A stretch of DNA of 64,000 nucleotides from Acetobacterium sp. KB-1 (GTDB lineage: Bacteria; Bacillota; Clostridia; Eubacteriales; Eubacteriaceae): assembly GCF_003260995.1 (NCBI RefSeq), contig NZ_CP030040.1, forward strand, positions 866,578 to 930,577, given 5' to 3'. Both the position numbers and the translations under genes were made by a program. Under the pieces are notes generated by a model, which saw only the letters and a list, made by a program, of their open reading frames with translations, did not search any database and had not been told where the DNA came from. Positions 51,752-60,854 of this stretch are shown here, piece by piece; the stretch's first letter is position 1, and each line of letters begins with the position of its first letter.

Positions 51752-53335
51752 TTAATTTTGAATTTTAAAATCAAAAAATTCATGATCCATGATTTTAACA
51801 TTTTCTGCGATCAATGGTACAAAATCCATATTTGCCAGTATATCACGCTCTATATCAATCCCAGGAGCAACTTCTGTTAATAATAATCCTTCAGGGGTCA
51901 GTTTAAATACACAGCGCTCTGTGATATAGGTAATATCTTGATTATTCTCTATGGCACCATCTCCTGAAAAGGATATTTGTTCTACTTTATTTACAAATTT
52001 TCGATTAGTACCCTCTTGAATAATGCGAAGTTTATTCTCTTCAAATTTTAGCTCCATATTCTTTCCATCCATAAAGTTTGTCATGAAGACAACTTTATGT
52101 GATGATTGTGTCAGATTGATAAATCCGCCTACTCCGATAATTACACTACCTACTTTGCTTACACCAACGTTTCCCTCTGATGATACCTGTGCAGCACCAA
52201 CATATACACCATCCAGATTCCCACCATCATAAAAATCAAACATGATGGACATTTCTGTAATCATCTCAGCATTAAGAGAAGCGCCAAAACCAGGACGAGG
52301 CAGGGGAATCCCACCGAACAGGCCAACTTCATTGGTTAAAGTAATATCCTCCCAATCACCGCATTCAGTAGCTATCGTAGCAATGAGTCCTGGAATGCCA
52401 ACTCCCAGATTGATTATGTCACCCTTATTGATCTCTTTATATGCTCTTCGAGCAATGATATATTGATCATATCTTTTCTTATTTCCAGGAATAAATGATA
52501 CCATTCTTTCAATGTAAGGTACGATCTCTTCTGAATAAAGTATCCCATCTCCATTAATAGCTGGCTGGTTTTTTTCAAATACGCACTGCAACTGATTCGG
52601 GTTAACGATAATATAATCCACTGCTTTCCCCGGAATCTTTACCAATTTTGGATGCAATCGCTTATCCGATATCTGCTCAACCTGAATACATACTATTCCC
52701 CCATTAGCCTTTGTTGCTAATGCAATTGCAATCGCATCAACAAAAGCAGCCTCATTCTCAAAAGAAATATTACCTTTTTCATCAGCGATAGAGCCTGCAA
52801 TAAATGCAACATCAATCTTAGGTGTGAAAAACTGAAGATATTCCTTCTCAGCAATATTTACGACTTGGGAAAGCGGAGGTTCATTACGAGCTTTTTCATT
52901 AAGACACGCACCGTCGAGACGCGGATCAACCGAGGTATTTAAACCAATTCCACTAATTATTGCTGGTTGTTTTCCTGCGGCAGCCCTATACAAATGTGAA
53001 ACCACTCCTTGAGGGAGATTGAAACCAGCTATTTTGTTTTCAGAAATCATTTGGGCAAGAGTAGGAGTAGAGTTGACTTGTCCCAATACCGCTTTTTTGA
53101 AAAGCCCTTCATTGTCTAAAAACAAACTATCTGCAAAGGCACCTTTTTTTGATAAGCCGAGCGCTGTTGCACCCCATAGAGTAAGTCCACTAGGGGTTTT
53201 TGTGTCTTGGTATCGTTTGCCAAGAGCTTGACAAAGCAGATCAGGGTTACATACTGTAACTACGCCATTTACTGCTAAAACATCGCCATCTTTGACTAAG
53301 CGAACGGCTTCTTCTGCACTAATAATTTTTGCCAT
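51752..53335 (-). CDS. Acyl-CoA:acetate/propionate CoA-transferase
   Basis: 527 residues from ATG 53335 (GGAGAAATAAAATT upstream). Single-chain alpha-beta CoA-transferase: KIISAEEAVRLVKDGDVLAV at the start, GVVSHLYRAAAGKQPAIISG, and the catalytic Glu in LTNEVGLFGGIPLPRPGFGA near residue 325, followed by SVIIGVGGFINLTQSSHKVV. Transfers CoA from acetyl-CoA or similar to a carboxylic acid, activating the substrate without ATP cost. First activating step of the pathway encoded by the neighbouring thiolase, dehydrogenase and crotonase genes. Confidence 0.93.
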   Translation of the reverse strand: MAKIISAEEAVRLVKDGDVLAVNGVVTVCNPDLLCQALGKRYQDTKTPSGLTLWGATALGLSKKGAFADSLFLDNEGLFKKAVLGQVNSTPTLAQMISENKIAGFNLPQGVVSHLYRAAAGKQPAIISGIGLNTSVDPRLDGACLNEKARNEPPLSQVVNIAEKEYLQFFTPKIDVAFIAGSIADEKGNISFENEAAFVDAIAIALATKANGGIVCIQVEQISDKRLHPKLVKIPGKAVDYIIVNPNQLQCVFEKNQPAINGDGILYSEEIVPYIERMVSFIPGNKKRYDQYIIARRAYKEINKGDIINLGVGIPGLIATIATECGDWEDITLTNEVGLFGGIPLPRPGFGASLNAEMITEMSIMFDFYDGGNLDGVYVGAAQVSSEGNVGVSKVGSVIIGVGGFINLTQSSHKVVFMTNFMDGKNMELKFEENKLRIIQEGTNRKFVNKVEQISFSGDGAIENNQDITYITERCVFKLTPEGLLLTEVAPGIDIERDILANMDFVPLIAENVKIMDHEFFDFKIQN

Positions 53336-53376
53336 AATTTTATTTCTCCTATTCAATTCTTAGTAATTTCTTCTTA

Positions 53377-54540
53377 CTATTTACATAACTCAAAGACACC
53401 TGCCGCTCCCATGCCGCCACCTATACACATAGTAATCAAGGCATATTGTCCACCAGTATCACTCAGATAAGACAACGCTTTTGACGTAAGAATAGCACCA
53501 GTAGCCCCCATAGGGTGGCCAATGGACATAGCACCTCCATAAGGATTAACCTTCTGCATATCCATACCAAGTTCGTTAATGCACGCTAATGCCTGTGATG
53601 CAAAAGCTTCATTTATCTCGATAACATCCATCTGTTCGAGAGATAAATTGCATTTTTTCATAAGCTTTGGAACAGCAAATAAGGGTCCCATCCCCATTTC
53701 TGTTGCGTCACAACCCGCTACAGAATATCCCGCAAACTTGGCAATTGGCTTTATGCCAAGCTCTGATGCTTTCTCCGAAGACATAATAACTACATATGCC
53801 GCCGCATCAGTCATTTGAGAGGAAGTAGCTGCCGTTACTTGACCTTCTTCACGGAAACACGGAGTCATTGCGGCCATTCTTTCCATACTCGTTTTAAGCA
53901 TTCCATTTTCGTCGGCGAGAATCCCCTCATCTATCATGATCATGTTACCTTGATCATTTAAAACCGGGATGATACAATGAGCCAACTTGCCTTCGGTACG
54001 AGCTTTTGCGGCTTTTTTATGGGATTCCAAGGCCATTTTTTCCATGTCTTCACGTCTGATCATATAATGTTCTGCTACCCTTTCAGCCGTTTCACCCATA
54101 GACATATAACCACCAATATAATTTTCTTTAATCCATGGATTCATATACGAATCAGAATACGGAATAAAACACTTACTCATACTCTCTACGCCACCTGCTA
54201 CTGCTACATCATATTCACCTGAAATAATAGCATTAGCCGCAGATGAAATCGCTTGTAAACCAGATGAACAAAAACGATTTATCGTTTGTGCTGGTACACA
54301 ATCAGGTAATTCAGCTCGATTTACAATCAGTCGACTGATATTCATATGTGCCTCATTTATCGGCATAGCACATCCAGTAATTACATCACCTATTATTTCA
54401 GGATTGATTTGAGGAACCTTGCTTAGTACTCCCTTCAGTGTCTGTGCGGCATAATTTATCGGATGACTATTTGCAAACCCTCCTTTATTTGCCCGACAAC
54501 AAGCGCTGCGTCCATATGCAACAATAACTGCTTCTTTCAT
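53377..54540 (-). CDS. Thiolase (acetyl-CoA C-acyltransferase)
   Basis: 387 residues. Nucleophilic Cys in NRFCSSGLQAISSAANAI near residue 88, His in YGGAMSIGHPMGATGA near 345, and second Cys in ITMCIGGGMGAAGVF near 375. All three catalytic residues present. Cleaves a 3-ketoacyl-CoA with CoA (or condenses acetyl-CoA). Position between CoA-transferase and 3-hydroxyacyl-CoA dehydrogenase fits beta-oxidation-like chain shortening. Confidence 0.95.
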   Translation of the reverse strand: MKEAVIVAYGRSACCRANKGGFANSHPINYAAQTLKGVLSKVPQINPEIIGDVITGCAMPINEAHMNISRLIVNRAELPDCVPAQTINRFCSSGLQAISSAANAIISGEYDVAVAGGVESMSKCFIPYSDSYMNPWIKENYIGGYMSMGETAERVAEHYMIRREDMEKMALESHKKAAKARTEGKLAHCIIPVLNDQGNMIMIDEGILADENGMLKTSMERMAAMTPCFREEGQVTAATSSQMTDAAAYVVIMSSEKASELGIKPIAKFAGYSVAGCDATEMGMGPLFAVPKLMKKCNLSLEQMDVIEINEAFASQALACINELGMDMQKVNPYGGAMSIGHPMGATGAILTSKALSYLSDTGGQYALITMCIGGGMGAAGVFELCK

Positions 54541-54664
54541 TATTTCCTCCTTGTTAATTCTAAAAAATGCTTACTCCTCACAACTTCATAGACATAATTG
54601 CAAAAAGTATTTTTCATATCTTTCGATATTTTTACGCTTGACAAATAAACTATTTAGTTTATAT

Positions 54665-55516
54665 TTATTTATAGTCATACCATCCATGGCCTGACTTTCT
54701 TCCTAATCGCCCCTCTTCAATTAATTTCTTGACACTATCGCAGCACTCCCATGTTGTAACTGGCAGTTCTCTTAATGATTCACAGGCATGAGGATATATA
54801 TCCAATCCAGACATATCCATCATTTCAAACGGTCCCATTGGGTGATTAAGCCCCTGCTTCATAGCAGTATCGATATCTTCGATAGTAGCTATGCCATCTT
54901 CATAGCAGTGAAGTGCTTCCTGTAGAAAAGCAAACAAGCACCGGTTGACAATAAAACCTGGTGTATCAAACTTGCATTCAATAGCTGTCTTACCTATATA
55001 ACTGGCCACTTGTTTAATTACTGAAACCGTAGCATCTGTTGTATCATTTGATCGAATCACCTCCACCAACTTCATGACTGGTGCAGGAAAAAAGAAATGC
55101 ATGCCCGCGCAACGCTCTTTCATTGTACATTCACTCATAACCTGAGAAACTGATATCGTGGATGTATTTGTGCAAAGAATCGCATCAGGTCTGCATATCG
55201 TTCCGAGTTCTTTGAATATAGACTGTTTTAATTCTAATACTTCAGGCACTGCCTCAATAACCATATCGCAGATTCCTAACTGCTTCAAATCCTCAGTAGT
55301 ATTAATCTTTTCTATGGTATTTTCTACTAAATCGGTTGTGATTTTTCCTGCCTCAGCACGTTTCTTTAAAGATGCGTATATCTTTTCTTTTGCATTTTCA
55401 CAATACTCTTCCTTAATGTCGTAAAGAATGACTCTATAACCTCCAGTTGCAACAGCCTGCGCAATACCAGCTCCCATCTGTCCTGCGCCAATTACACCTA
55501 TCGTTTGTATGTTCAT
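54665..55516 (-). CDS. 3-hydroxyacyl-CoA dehydrogenase
   Basis: 283 residues, the length of 3-hydroxybutyryl-CoA dehydrogenase. NAD-binding IGVIGAGQMGAGIAQAVA at the N-terminus, catalytic His in CAGMHFFFPAPVMKLVEVI near residue 138, and PGFIVNRCLFAFLQEA, then GPFEMMDMSGLDIYPHA. Oxidises 3-hydroxyacyl-CoA to the 3-keto compound. Between crotonase and thiolase genes, as in butanoate or beta-oxidation modules. Confidence 0.95.
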   Translation of the reverse strand: MNIQTIGVIGAGQMGAGIAQAVATGGYRVILYDIKEEYCENAKEKIYASLKKRAEAGKITTDLVENTIEKINTTEDLKQLGICDMVIEAVPEVLELKQSIFKELGTICRPDAILCTNTSTISVSQVMSECTMKERCAGMHFFFPAPVMKLVEVIRSNDTTDATVSVIKQVASYIGKTAIECKFDTPGFIVNRCLFAFLQEALHCYEDGIATIEDIDTAMKQGLNHPMGPFEMMDMSGLDIYPHACESLRELPVTTWECCDSVKKLIEEGRLGRKSGHGWYDYK

Positions 55517-55546
55517 AATAATATTCCTTCCTATTCCTTTTAAATT

Positions 55547-56467
55547 TTAATTATTAGTAAATACTGCAACTCTTTTTTCAAGCATTGCAGACATTCCTTC
55601 TTTCTGATCATCTGTATCAAATAATAAAGAAAATTCAGCCGTTTCAGCTGTCTTACCAGCTCGAATACTCTCGTTAGCTGCCGTATTGATTACAGCTTTT
55701 GCTGCAGCTAAAGCGCATTTAGGTTTTGATTTCAACAATTGCGCAATGTCCATTGCTTTTGTATAAATAGCCTCAGCTTCAGCAGCATCTGCTACTTTCT
55801 CTGCTGATCTTGCTCTATCTTCTGCTTGTTTTAATAAAACTTTGTTTTCCTCACAAGATTTTTGAGCTATCAGTGCAGTTTGAGCGGAGGTTACTTCTTC
55901 ATCCAAGGTAGCATTTCCTGTAACATACCAATTAATCAGACCAATTTCATAAGCAAGCTTACCTGGTATCTTCTCATTAAGCATTATTAACTGTTTCGCC
56001 TTTGACGGTCCAATTATTGATGTTATGCGAGCACAGCCATGTGCTCCGGGGATAATGCCAAGACCAACCTCCGGTAAAGCTAAAAGTGTTCGTGAGCCCC
56101 CTACTCGAAAATCACATGCTAGAGCCAGTTCTAATCCTCCTCCCAACGCAAGACCATTTATTGCTGCGATAGTAGGGATTGGCATACTTTCCAATTCATT
56201 ATTAATATCAATTGCTACTGTGCAAAATTCTCTTGCCTTGCGTGGCGGAAAATCAGACATTTCTTTTACGTCTGCTCCAGCCACAAAAGATCTACCAGTG
56301 CCGGTTACAATCAGTACCCGAATGGACGAATCAAGCTTTATTTTTTCAAGCTCATTTAATATTTCTTTGCTAATTGTGCTGTTTAACGCATTTAGAAATT
56401 TAGGTCGATTAATTCGAATTGTTGCTATACCATTTTCCTTTACAACAGTAATATTACTCTCTTCCAT
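55547..56467 (-). CDS. Enoyl-CoA hydratase/isomerase (crotonase) with inserted helical segment
   Basis: 306 residues, about 45 more than usual. Oxyanion-hole motifs SFVAGADVKEMSDF near 62 and AINGLALGGGLELALACDFR near 105 are present, and the catalytic Glu is in LLALPEVGLGIIPG. Q replaces the second Glu in KAKQLIML, as in clostridial crotonases. The extra residues form a charged alanine-rich helical segment (CEENKVLLKQAEDRARSAEK VADAAEAEA) around 200-240. Hydrates enoyl-CoA to 3-hydroxyacyl-CoA. First gene of the long minus-strand operon. Confidence 0.9.
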   Translation of the reverse strand: MEESNITVVKENGIATIRINRPKFLNALNSTISKEILNELEKIKLDSSIRVLIVTGTGRSFVAGADVKEMSDFPPRKAREFCTVAIDINNELESMPIPTIAAINGLALGGGLELALACDFRVGGSRTLLALPEVGLGIIPGAHGCARITSIIGPSKAKQLIMLNEKIPGKLAYEIGLINWYVTGNATLDEEVTSAQTALIAQKSCEENKVLLKQAEDRARSAEKVADAAEAEAIYTKAMDIAQLLKSKPKCALAAAKAVINTAANESIRAGKTAETAEFSLLFDTDDQKEGMSAMLEKRVAVFTNN

Positions 56468-56919
56468 AAATAATTTCGTATGAAATACCCAAAGTGATAG
56501 TCATACTTTTCCTTTCATCTTATTCTTTTTTACATGGCAACAGTGCTTTATCTCATGCACATGGCGCTGTAACCTCACTTTATAGCAATTAAATATCTTC
56601 CCACATCGATCAAAAATATCTTTTTTACTCATTATTGAGCTATAACCATAATGACAAATTTTTTATTACATTCATAAAAATTACTCATTTCAGCTGGAAT
56701 AGCGCTTTTTTCCGCTCACTGAACCTCCTTCTAGTCTTGATATATTAAAAACAAAGGGCTGTTACATCTAAAAATCTCATTTCTAAATAAAGCAATTTAA
56801 TAATTAAGATATTTTCTTTTCCTCTTAGCGATTTGAAATAATAAATTCATTCAGTAAATTGGGATTGTATCTGTGGTTCACATATTTTTAACATTGCAAT
56901 ATGAAGTAATTTATATATT
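56468..56919. other. 450-nt leader of the crotonase operon
   Basis: No gene recognised between the sigma-54 promoter and the crotonase start. The long untranslated leader may hold additional regulation or indicate a nearer promoter that I could not identify. Confidence 0.4.
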
Positions 56920-56935
56920 AGCAATTTATATGCCA
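56920..56935 (-). promoter_or_regulatory. Sigma-54 promoter of the crotonase operon
   Basis: TGGCATATAAATTGCT on the minus strand fits TGGCAYR-N4-TTGCW at every position. It lies upstream of the crotonase-dehydrogenase-thiolase-CoA-transferase-OYE genes. The sigma-54 activator gene is encoded next upstream (59150-60604). Confidence 0.75.
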
Positions 56936-56982
56936 ACTTTTATTCAAAACTAAATTATGACAATGTACAATTTAATAATCCT

Positions 56983-57013
56983 GGAGCAAAGCGATTTATT
57001 TCGAATCTGCTCC
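56983..57013. promoter_or_regulatory. Inverted repeat near the sigma-54 promoter
   Basis: GGAGCA (56983-56988) and TGCTCC (57008-57013), about 50 bp upstream of the promoter on the minus strand. Possible activator or IHF-region structure; weak. Confidence 0.3.
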
Positions 57014-57062
57014 TTCATAATGCTTTATTACTGTTTGCATATTTTATTTTTTATAAGACAAA

Positions 57063-57123
57063 TTGATACACTAATGTCAATGCCTCTGAACGAAGTTGAA
57101 ACAATTTGACACGCGTTCATGTC
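57063..57123. promoter_or_regulatory. Candidate upstream activating sites for the sigma-54 activator
   Basis: Two dyads, TTGATA-N6-TGTCAA (57063-57080) and TTGACA-N8-TGTC (57106-57123), 130-190 bp upstream of the sigma-54 promoter, a typical enhancer distance. They are just outside the intron border. Confidence 0.45.
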
Positions 57124-57180
57124 CCCGATTATTTTACGGAGATGCTGATATCACTATAAAATAACGATGATTTTCCACCA

Positions 57181-59082
57181 ATCGGGTAGGAGGCTGACCA
57201 TTAATTGATCAACCGACCTCCCACACCACCGTACGTACCGTTCGGTATACGGCGGTTCCAAAGTTTACACGGTTACTTGCAGATAATAATCATAAAAGTT
57301 GGGATATCCTGCCCGCTTCAAGCGGTCATTAGAAAGGGTTCTCAGTAAGATTGGGCTATGGGCGGTTCGCCAATAGCCTTTTCTTGTGTTTGCCCACATC
57401 CAGGCCCGTTCTTCATCCAGTCCCAATTTCTTGAGATTGATAAATCGGGTTTTCACTTTCTTCCATCGTTTCCAGACAACCATCCGGATCCGGCTTCTCA
57501 TCCATTCATCCAGCGGTTTGAGGATCTTTTTCATATCCGCCAGCTTGAAATAATTGACCCAGCCCCGCACGATTTGCAGCAGTCTTTCTTTTCGTCTCTG
57601 AATTCCCATCCCATTACTGCGTCCGGTAATCTGTCGGATTTTATCCTTCAGCTTACCGATGCTCTGGGGGTGAACTCGCAACCTTCCCTGTCCCCGGTAG
57701 ATATAGAATCCGTATCCGAGAAATTTTACTTTTGTGACGTTGGCCACCTTTGTTTTCTCCCGATTTATTCGAAGAAACAATTTCCCTTCGATAAACGGTG
57801 CGATGTTTTTAAGGGTTCGTTCGGCAGCTCTCCGACTTTTGCAGAAAATCATCAGATCATCCGCATACCGGACAAAACGGTGTCCACGACGTTCCAGTTC
57901 CTTGTCACATTCATTAAGCATGATATTACCAAGAATTGGGCTGAGTGGGCCGCCTTGCGGTACGCCTTCCTCACTTCTCTCGAACACACCGCCTGACATC
58001 ACGCCAGCGTTTAAATATTTGTGGATCAGGGAAATGACCCGACCATCTTTGATGGTTTCAGACAGAATCTGTATCAGTCGACTGTGATTGACAGTATCAA
58101 AGTACCGCTCCAGATCCATATCCACGACGTATTTATATCCGTCGTGGATATTTTGCTGGCATTGTTTCAGGGCACCTTGGGCACTGCGCCCCGGTCTGAA
58201 TCCAAAACTGTTGTCTGAGAATTGTTGCTCGAATATCGGCGTCAACACCTGCATGATTGCCTGTTGGATCAGTCGATCCACAACAGTTGGGATTCCTAAT
58301 TTTCGTGTTTTCCCGTTATCTTTTGGTATTTCTACCCGTCTGACGGGGTGTGGTTTGTATTTACCACTTCGGATGGCTTCAATGAGTTCATTCCGGTTTT
58401 CTTTCAGGTAGGGCAGAAGTTCATCCACCTGCATCCCGTCAATTCCACCTGCACCCTTGTTTTTCTTCACCTGCTTATAGGCCAGGTTCAGATTATCCCG
58501 GGTTAAAATCTTCTCCAGCAGTCCATCCATCTGCTCGTTTGTGTTGGTGATTTCGGTTTCAATTATCTTTGGTGACGCACACACGTCTGCATATCTTTTC
58601 TGTTCCGCAGATATCTTTTGCAGATCGTCTTCATTTTGAAGTTTTCTGTGTTTTATTTTATCACCGTCAGTAATCTTCATTGATCTTCACCTCCTCTGGT
58701 TCAGCCCTTCCTTCGACATCTAGATTGTCTCCGTACTATGGCTTCGGCTGACTTCTCACGATAAATCTTATTTCAACCGTGTTTCATACTCTGTTTCCAC
58801 ACGTCCGTGAGATCTCCCTGGGTAAGAACGCAATCTTTCCTTCCATCTATCTGCCACATTTACACCATCAACTTCCGGGTAGTTTTAGGGCTTTGGTTTG
58901 CTTAGCAACCTTACCCAGTTGATAATGCCTGATGTGATTTCTGTTCGTCAGACCGGAAGTTTGCCGCCGGCTTCCTTCAGATTCCCCGTCGCCGGGGACA
59001 CCCTTGCCTTAAGCTATTCACTTGGCACTACCTACCCGTGCTCGGGACTTTCACCCGTTAGATTGCGCCCATGCCGGGCGAC
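57181..59082 (-). mobile_element. Group II intron (probably class C) with maturase
   Basis: The minus-strand 5' end GTCGCCCGGCATGGGCGCAA then AACGGGTGAAAGTCCCGA is the domain I start seen in bacterial group II introns. The 3' end carries a domain V-like hairpin (GAACCGCC...GTACGTACGGTGG, around 57218-57255) and ends near CCTACCCGAT at 57181. Insertion is directly after a Rho-independent terminator stem and T-run, the habit of class C introns. About 1.9 kb in total; the 400 nt before the maturase start (58681-59082) are intron RNA. Confidence 0.85.
57265..58680 (-). CDS. ltrA: Group II intron reverse transcriptase/maturase
   Basis: 471 residues; AGAGGAGGTGAAGATCA upstream of ATG. RT domain with KNKGAGGIDGMQVDELLPYL (RT0/1), IPTVVDRLIQQAIMQVLTPI, FGFRPGRSAQGALKQ, EGVPQGGPLSPILGNIML and the catalytic YADDLMIF near residue 275. 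The maturase X domain (IVRGWVNYFKLADMKKILKP) and C-terminal GYWRTAHSPIL follow. All RT motifs intact, so the intron is probably mobile or splicing-competent. Confidence 0.96.
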   Translation of the reverse strand: MKITDGDKIKHRKLQNEDDLQKISAEQKRYADVCASPKIIETEITNTNEQMDGLLEKILTRDNLNLAYKQVKKNKGAGGIDGMQVDELLPYLKENRNELIEAIRSGKYKPHPVRRVEIPKDNGKTRKLGIPTVVDRLIQQAIMQVLTPIFEQQFSDNSFGFRPGRSAQGALKQCQQNIHDGYKYVVDMDLERYFDTVNHSRLIQILSETIKDGRVISLIHKYLNAGVMSGGVFERSEEGVPQGGPLSPILGNIMLNECDKELERRGHRFVRYADDLMIFCKSRRAAERTLKNIAPFIEGKLFLRINREKTKVANVTKVKFLGYGFYIYRGQGRLRVHPQSIGKLKDKIRQITGRSNGMGIQRRKERLLQIVRGWVNYFKLADMKKILKPLDEWMRSRIRMVVWKRWKKVKTRFINLKKLGLDEERAWMWANTRKGYWRTAHSPILLRTLSNDRLKRAGYPNFYDYYLQVTV

Positions 59083-59083
59083 T

Positions 59084-59125
59084 AAAAAAAGCTTGTAATG
59101 ACAGTGAAGTCATTACAAGCTTTTT
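59084..59125 (-). terminator. Terminator of the sigma-54 activator gene
   Basis: Perfect stem AAGCTTGTAATGAC / GTCATTACAAGCTT with A and T runs on both sides (arms 59089-59102 and 59109-59122). It lies 25 bp past the activator stop; the group II intron begins immediately after its T-run. Confidence 0.93.
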
Positions 59126-59149
59126 ATGAGAATATCCCAATATTCGAGT

Positions 59150-60604
59150 TTATTTATTAATAGGGTGTTTTTTCAAACGACGATATAATGTGCTTCTCGA
59201 AATACCTAGTATTTCTGCCGCTATTGTACGGTTTCCACCGGCCTCTACTAACGCCGTAAGAATCTTATCGGACTCGATTTGGTTATATTTATCTATAACT
59301 GTATTTTCTTCCCATATCGCCTCATGATCTTGACGAGTGCCGATTGTAGTGTCTGCTACTAAAAAGTCTTCACCTTGAAGTAGTCTATTAACCATTTGTG
59401 CGTTAATAAGGTTCTCTTCTGATAACACTACCAGCTTCTCTACTAAATTACGTAGTTCTCTTACATTTCCAGGCCATGCATATTCTCTAAACAAATGATA
59501 TGCATCTTCAGCAACTCTGTGATGACTACAATAAATCTTATTCAGTAGTGAAACGAAATGATTAACCAATGGAATAATATCGTCTTTCCGTTCTCGTAGC
59601 GGAGGAATATTAAGAAAAATGACTCCAATACGGTAAAGCAGATCCTCTCTGAAGCTATTATCCTTCACCATTTGTTTAAGATTCTTGTTAGTCGCTGCAA
59701 TAAAGCGAACATCAAGCTCAATCGTTTTTGTGCCACCTACTCGCGTAAACTTGAGGTTTTCCAAGACACGAAGAAGTTTTACCTGCAGATCAAGCGATAT
59801 ATCTCCAATCTCATCCAAAAAAACCGTGCCACCATTAGCACTTTCTAACAAACCTTCATGTCCTGAACTTAGTGCTCCAGTAAAGGCGCCTTTTTCATAA
59901 CCGAATAACTCCGACTCCATTAAGGCGGGTGACATTTGGGGTATGCAAACAGCAACAAATGGCTTTTCACGACGATCACTGTTTTCATGAATGACCTTTG
60001 CAATTATTTCCTTACCTACACCTGATTCTCCTGTAATCACCACACTAGCATTTGTTGGGGCAATTTTTACCGCATTTTTAACAATTTTACTCATACTTTT
60101 GTCTGCAAAAACATGAATGTTATCATTTTTAATAAGGTAATTATATAGCTGCTTATTTTCTTGCTTATAATATTCCAAATGGAGCCGCATTTTATCAATT
60201 TCTTTTAAAAGTTCATGAGGTAGCACACTATATGTTACTACATATTCTAATTCACCCTTAAAATCTTTTATAATTTTACTCTCGGAATACACCCATTGGT
60301 CATCGATCGCATGAAAAAACTCTTTTGCGTCAGTTCCTTCAGAAAATGCTCTTTCACTGGCTGATGATTCATATAATTTTTCCTGGATTAACTCTGTAGA
60401 ACCTTTGCCCTCAACATCAGCGGGTTTTAGCTTTAGACCTTTCAAAAATTCTTCACTAACAAAAACAAACTTTTTATCCGGTCCACGGACTGAGATAGAT
60501 ATCATCTCAGAAAGACTTTCCACCAACATGCGATTAAACTGCTCAGAATCTCTATCACCAATATTATAATAGTTCATGTGATCACCGAGTAGAATACCCG
60601 ACAT
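59150..60604 (-). CDS. Sigma-54-dependent transcriptional activator (PAS-AAA+-Fis)
   Basis: 484 residues from ATG 60604 (AAAGGAGGGGA upstream). N-terminal PAS-like sensor (about 15-130: SISVRGPDKKFVFVSEEFLK). AAA+ domain with Walker A TGESGVGKEIIAKVI near 190, the sigma-54 contact loop EKGAFTGAL near 230, Walker B GGTVFLDEIGDI near 255 and sensor FIAATNKNLKQ. C-terminal Fis-type HTH AAEILGISRSTLYRRLKKHP. It should activate the sigma-54 promoters at 56920 and 49533; the signal sensed by the PAS domain is unknown. Confidence 0.95.
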   Translation of the reverse strand: MSGILLGDHMNYYNIGDRDSEQFNRMLVESLSEMISISVRGPDKKFVFVSEEFLKGLKLKPADVEGKGSTELIQEKLYESSASERAFSEGTDAKEFFHAIDDQWVYSESKIIKDFKGELEYVVTYSVLPHELLKEIDKMRLHLEYYKQENKQLYNYLIKNDNIHVFADKSMSKIVKNAVKIAPTNASVVITGESGVGKEIIAKVIHENSDRREKPFVAVCIPQMSPALMESELFGYEKGAFTGALSSGHEGLLESANGGTVFLDEIGDISLDLQVKLLRVLENLKFTRVGGTKTIELDVRFIAATNKNLKQMVKDNSFREDLLYRIGVIFLNIPPLRERKDDIIPLVNHFVSLLNKIYCSHHRVAEDAYHLFREYAWPGNVRELRNLVEKLVVLSEENLINAQMVNRLLQGEDFLVADTTIGTRQDHEAIWEENTVIDKYNQIESDKILTALVEAGGNRTIAAEILGISRSTLYRRLKKHPINK

Positions 60605-60708
60605 TCCCCTCCTTTTGTTCTAAACCTAACTGTTTGCTTTTATTAATTTTATTATTCAGTCAAAGCCTTAAAAAGTGAAATTAAAGTCAAACCGTCGTAT
60701 CTAATAAA

Positions 60709-60738
60709 GGGCAAAGGCTTTAATTTAACCTCTTGCCC
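60709..60738 (-). terminator. Probable terminator of GcvT/LigM-type gene 3
   Basis: GGGCAAAGG (60709-60717) pairs with CCTCTTGCCC (60729-60738) with one bulge; minus-strand continuation TTTATTAG is a weak T-run. Confidence 0.5.
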
Positions 60739-60854
60739 CGTTGTTGTATAATCAGGTTAATAAAAACGGTGCTGAAAATTAACGACACATTTTGTTGTTT
60801 CAAATATCTGATTTTAAATTTGAATGAATAACCAGGTGAGTGGCTCAGTTAGCA

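Noticed and set aside
57358-57996. 212-codon frame opposite the intron maturase
   Set aside because: Antisense shadow; the maturase has all RT motifs.
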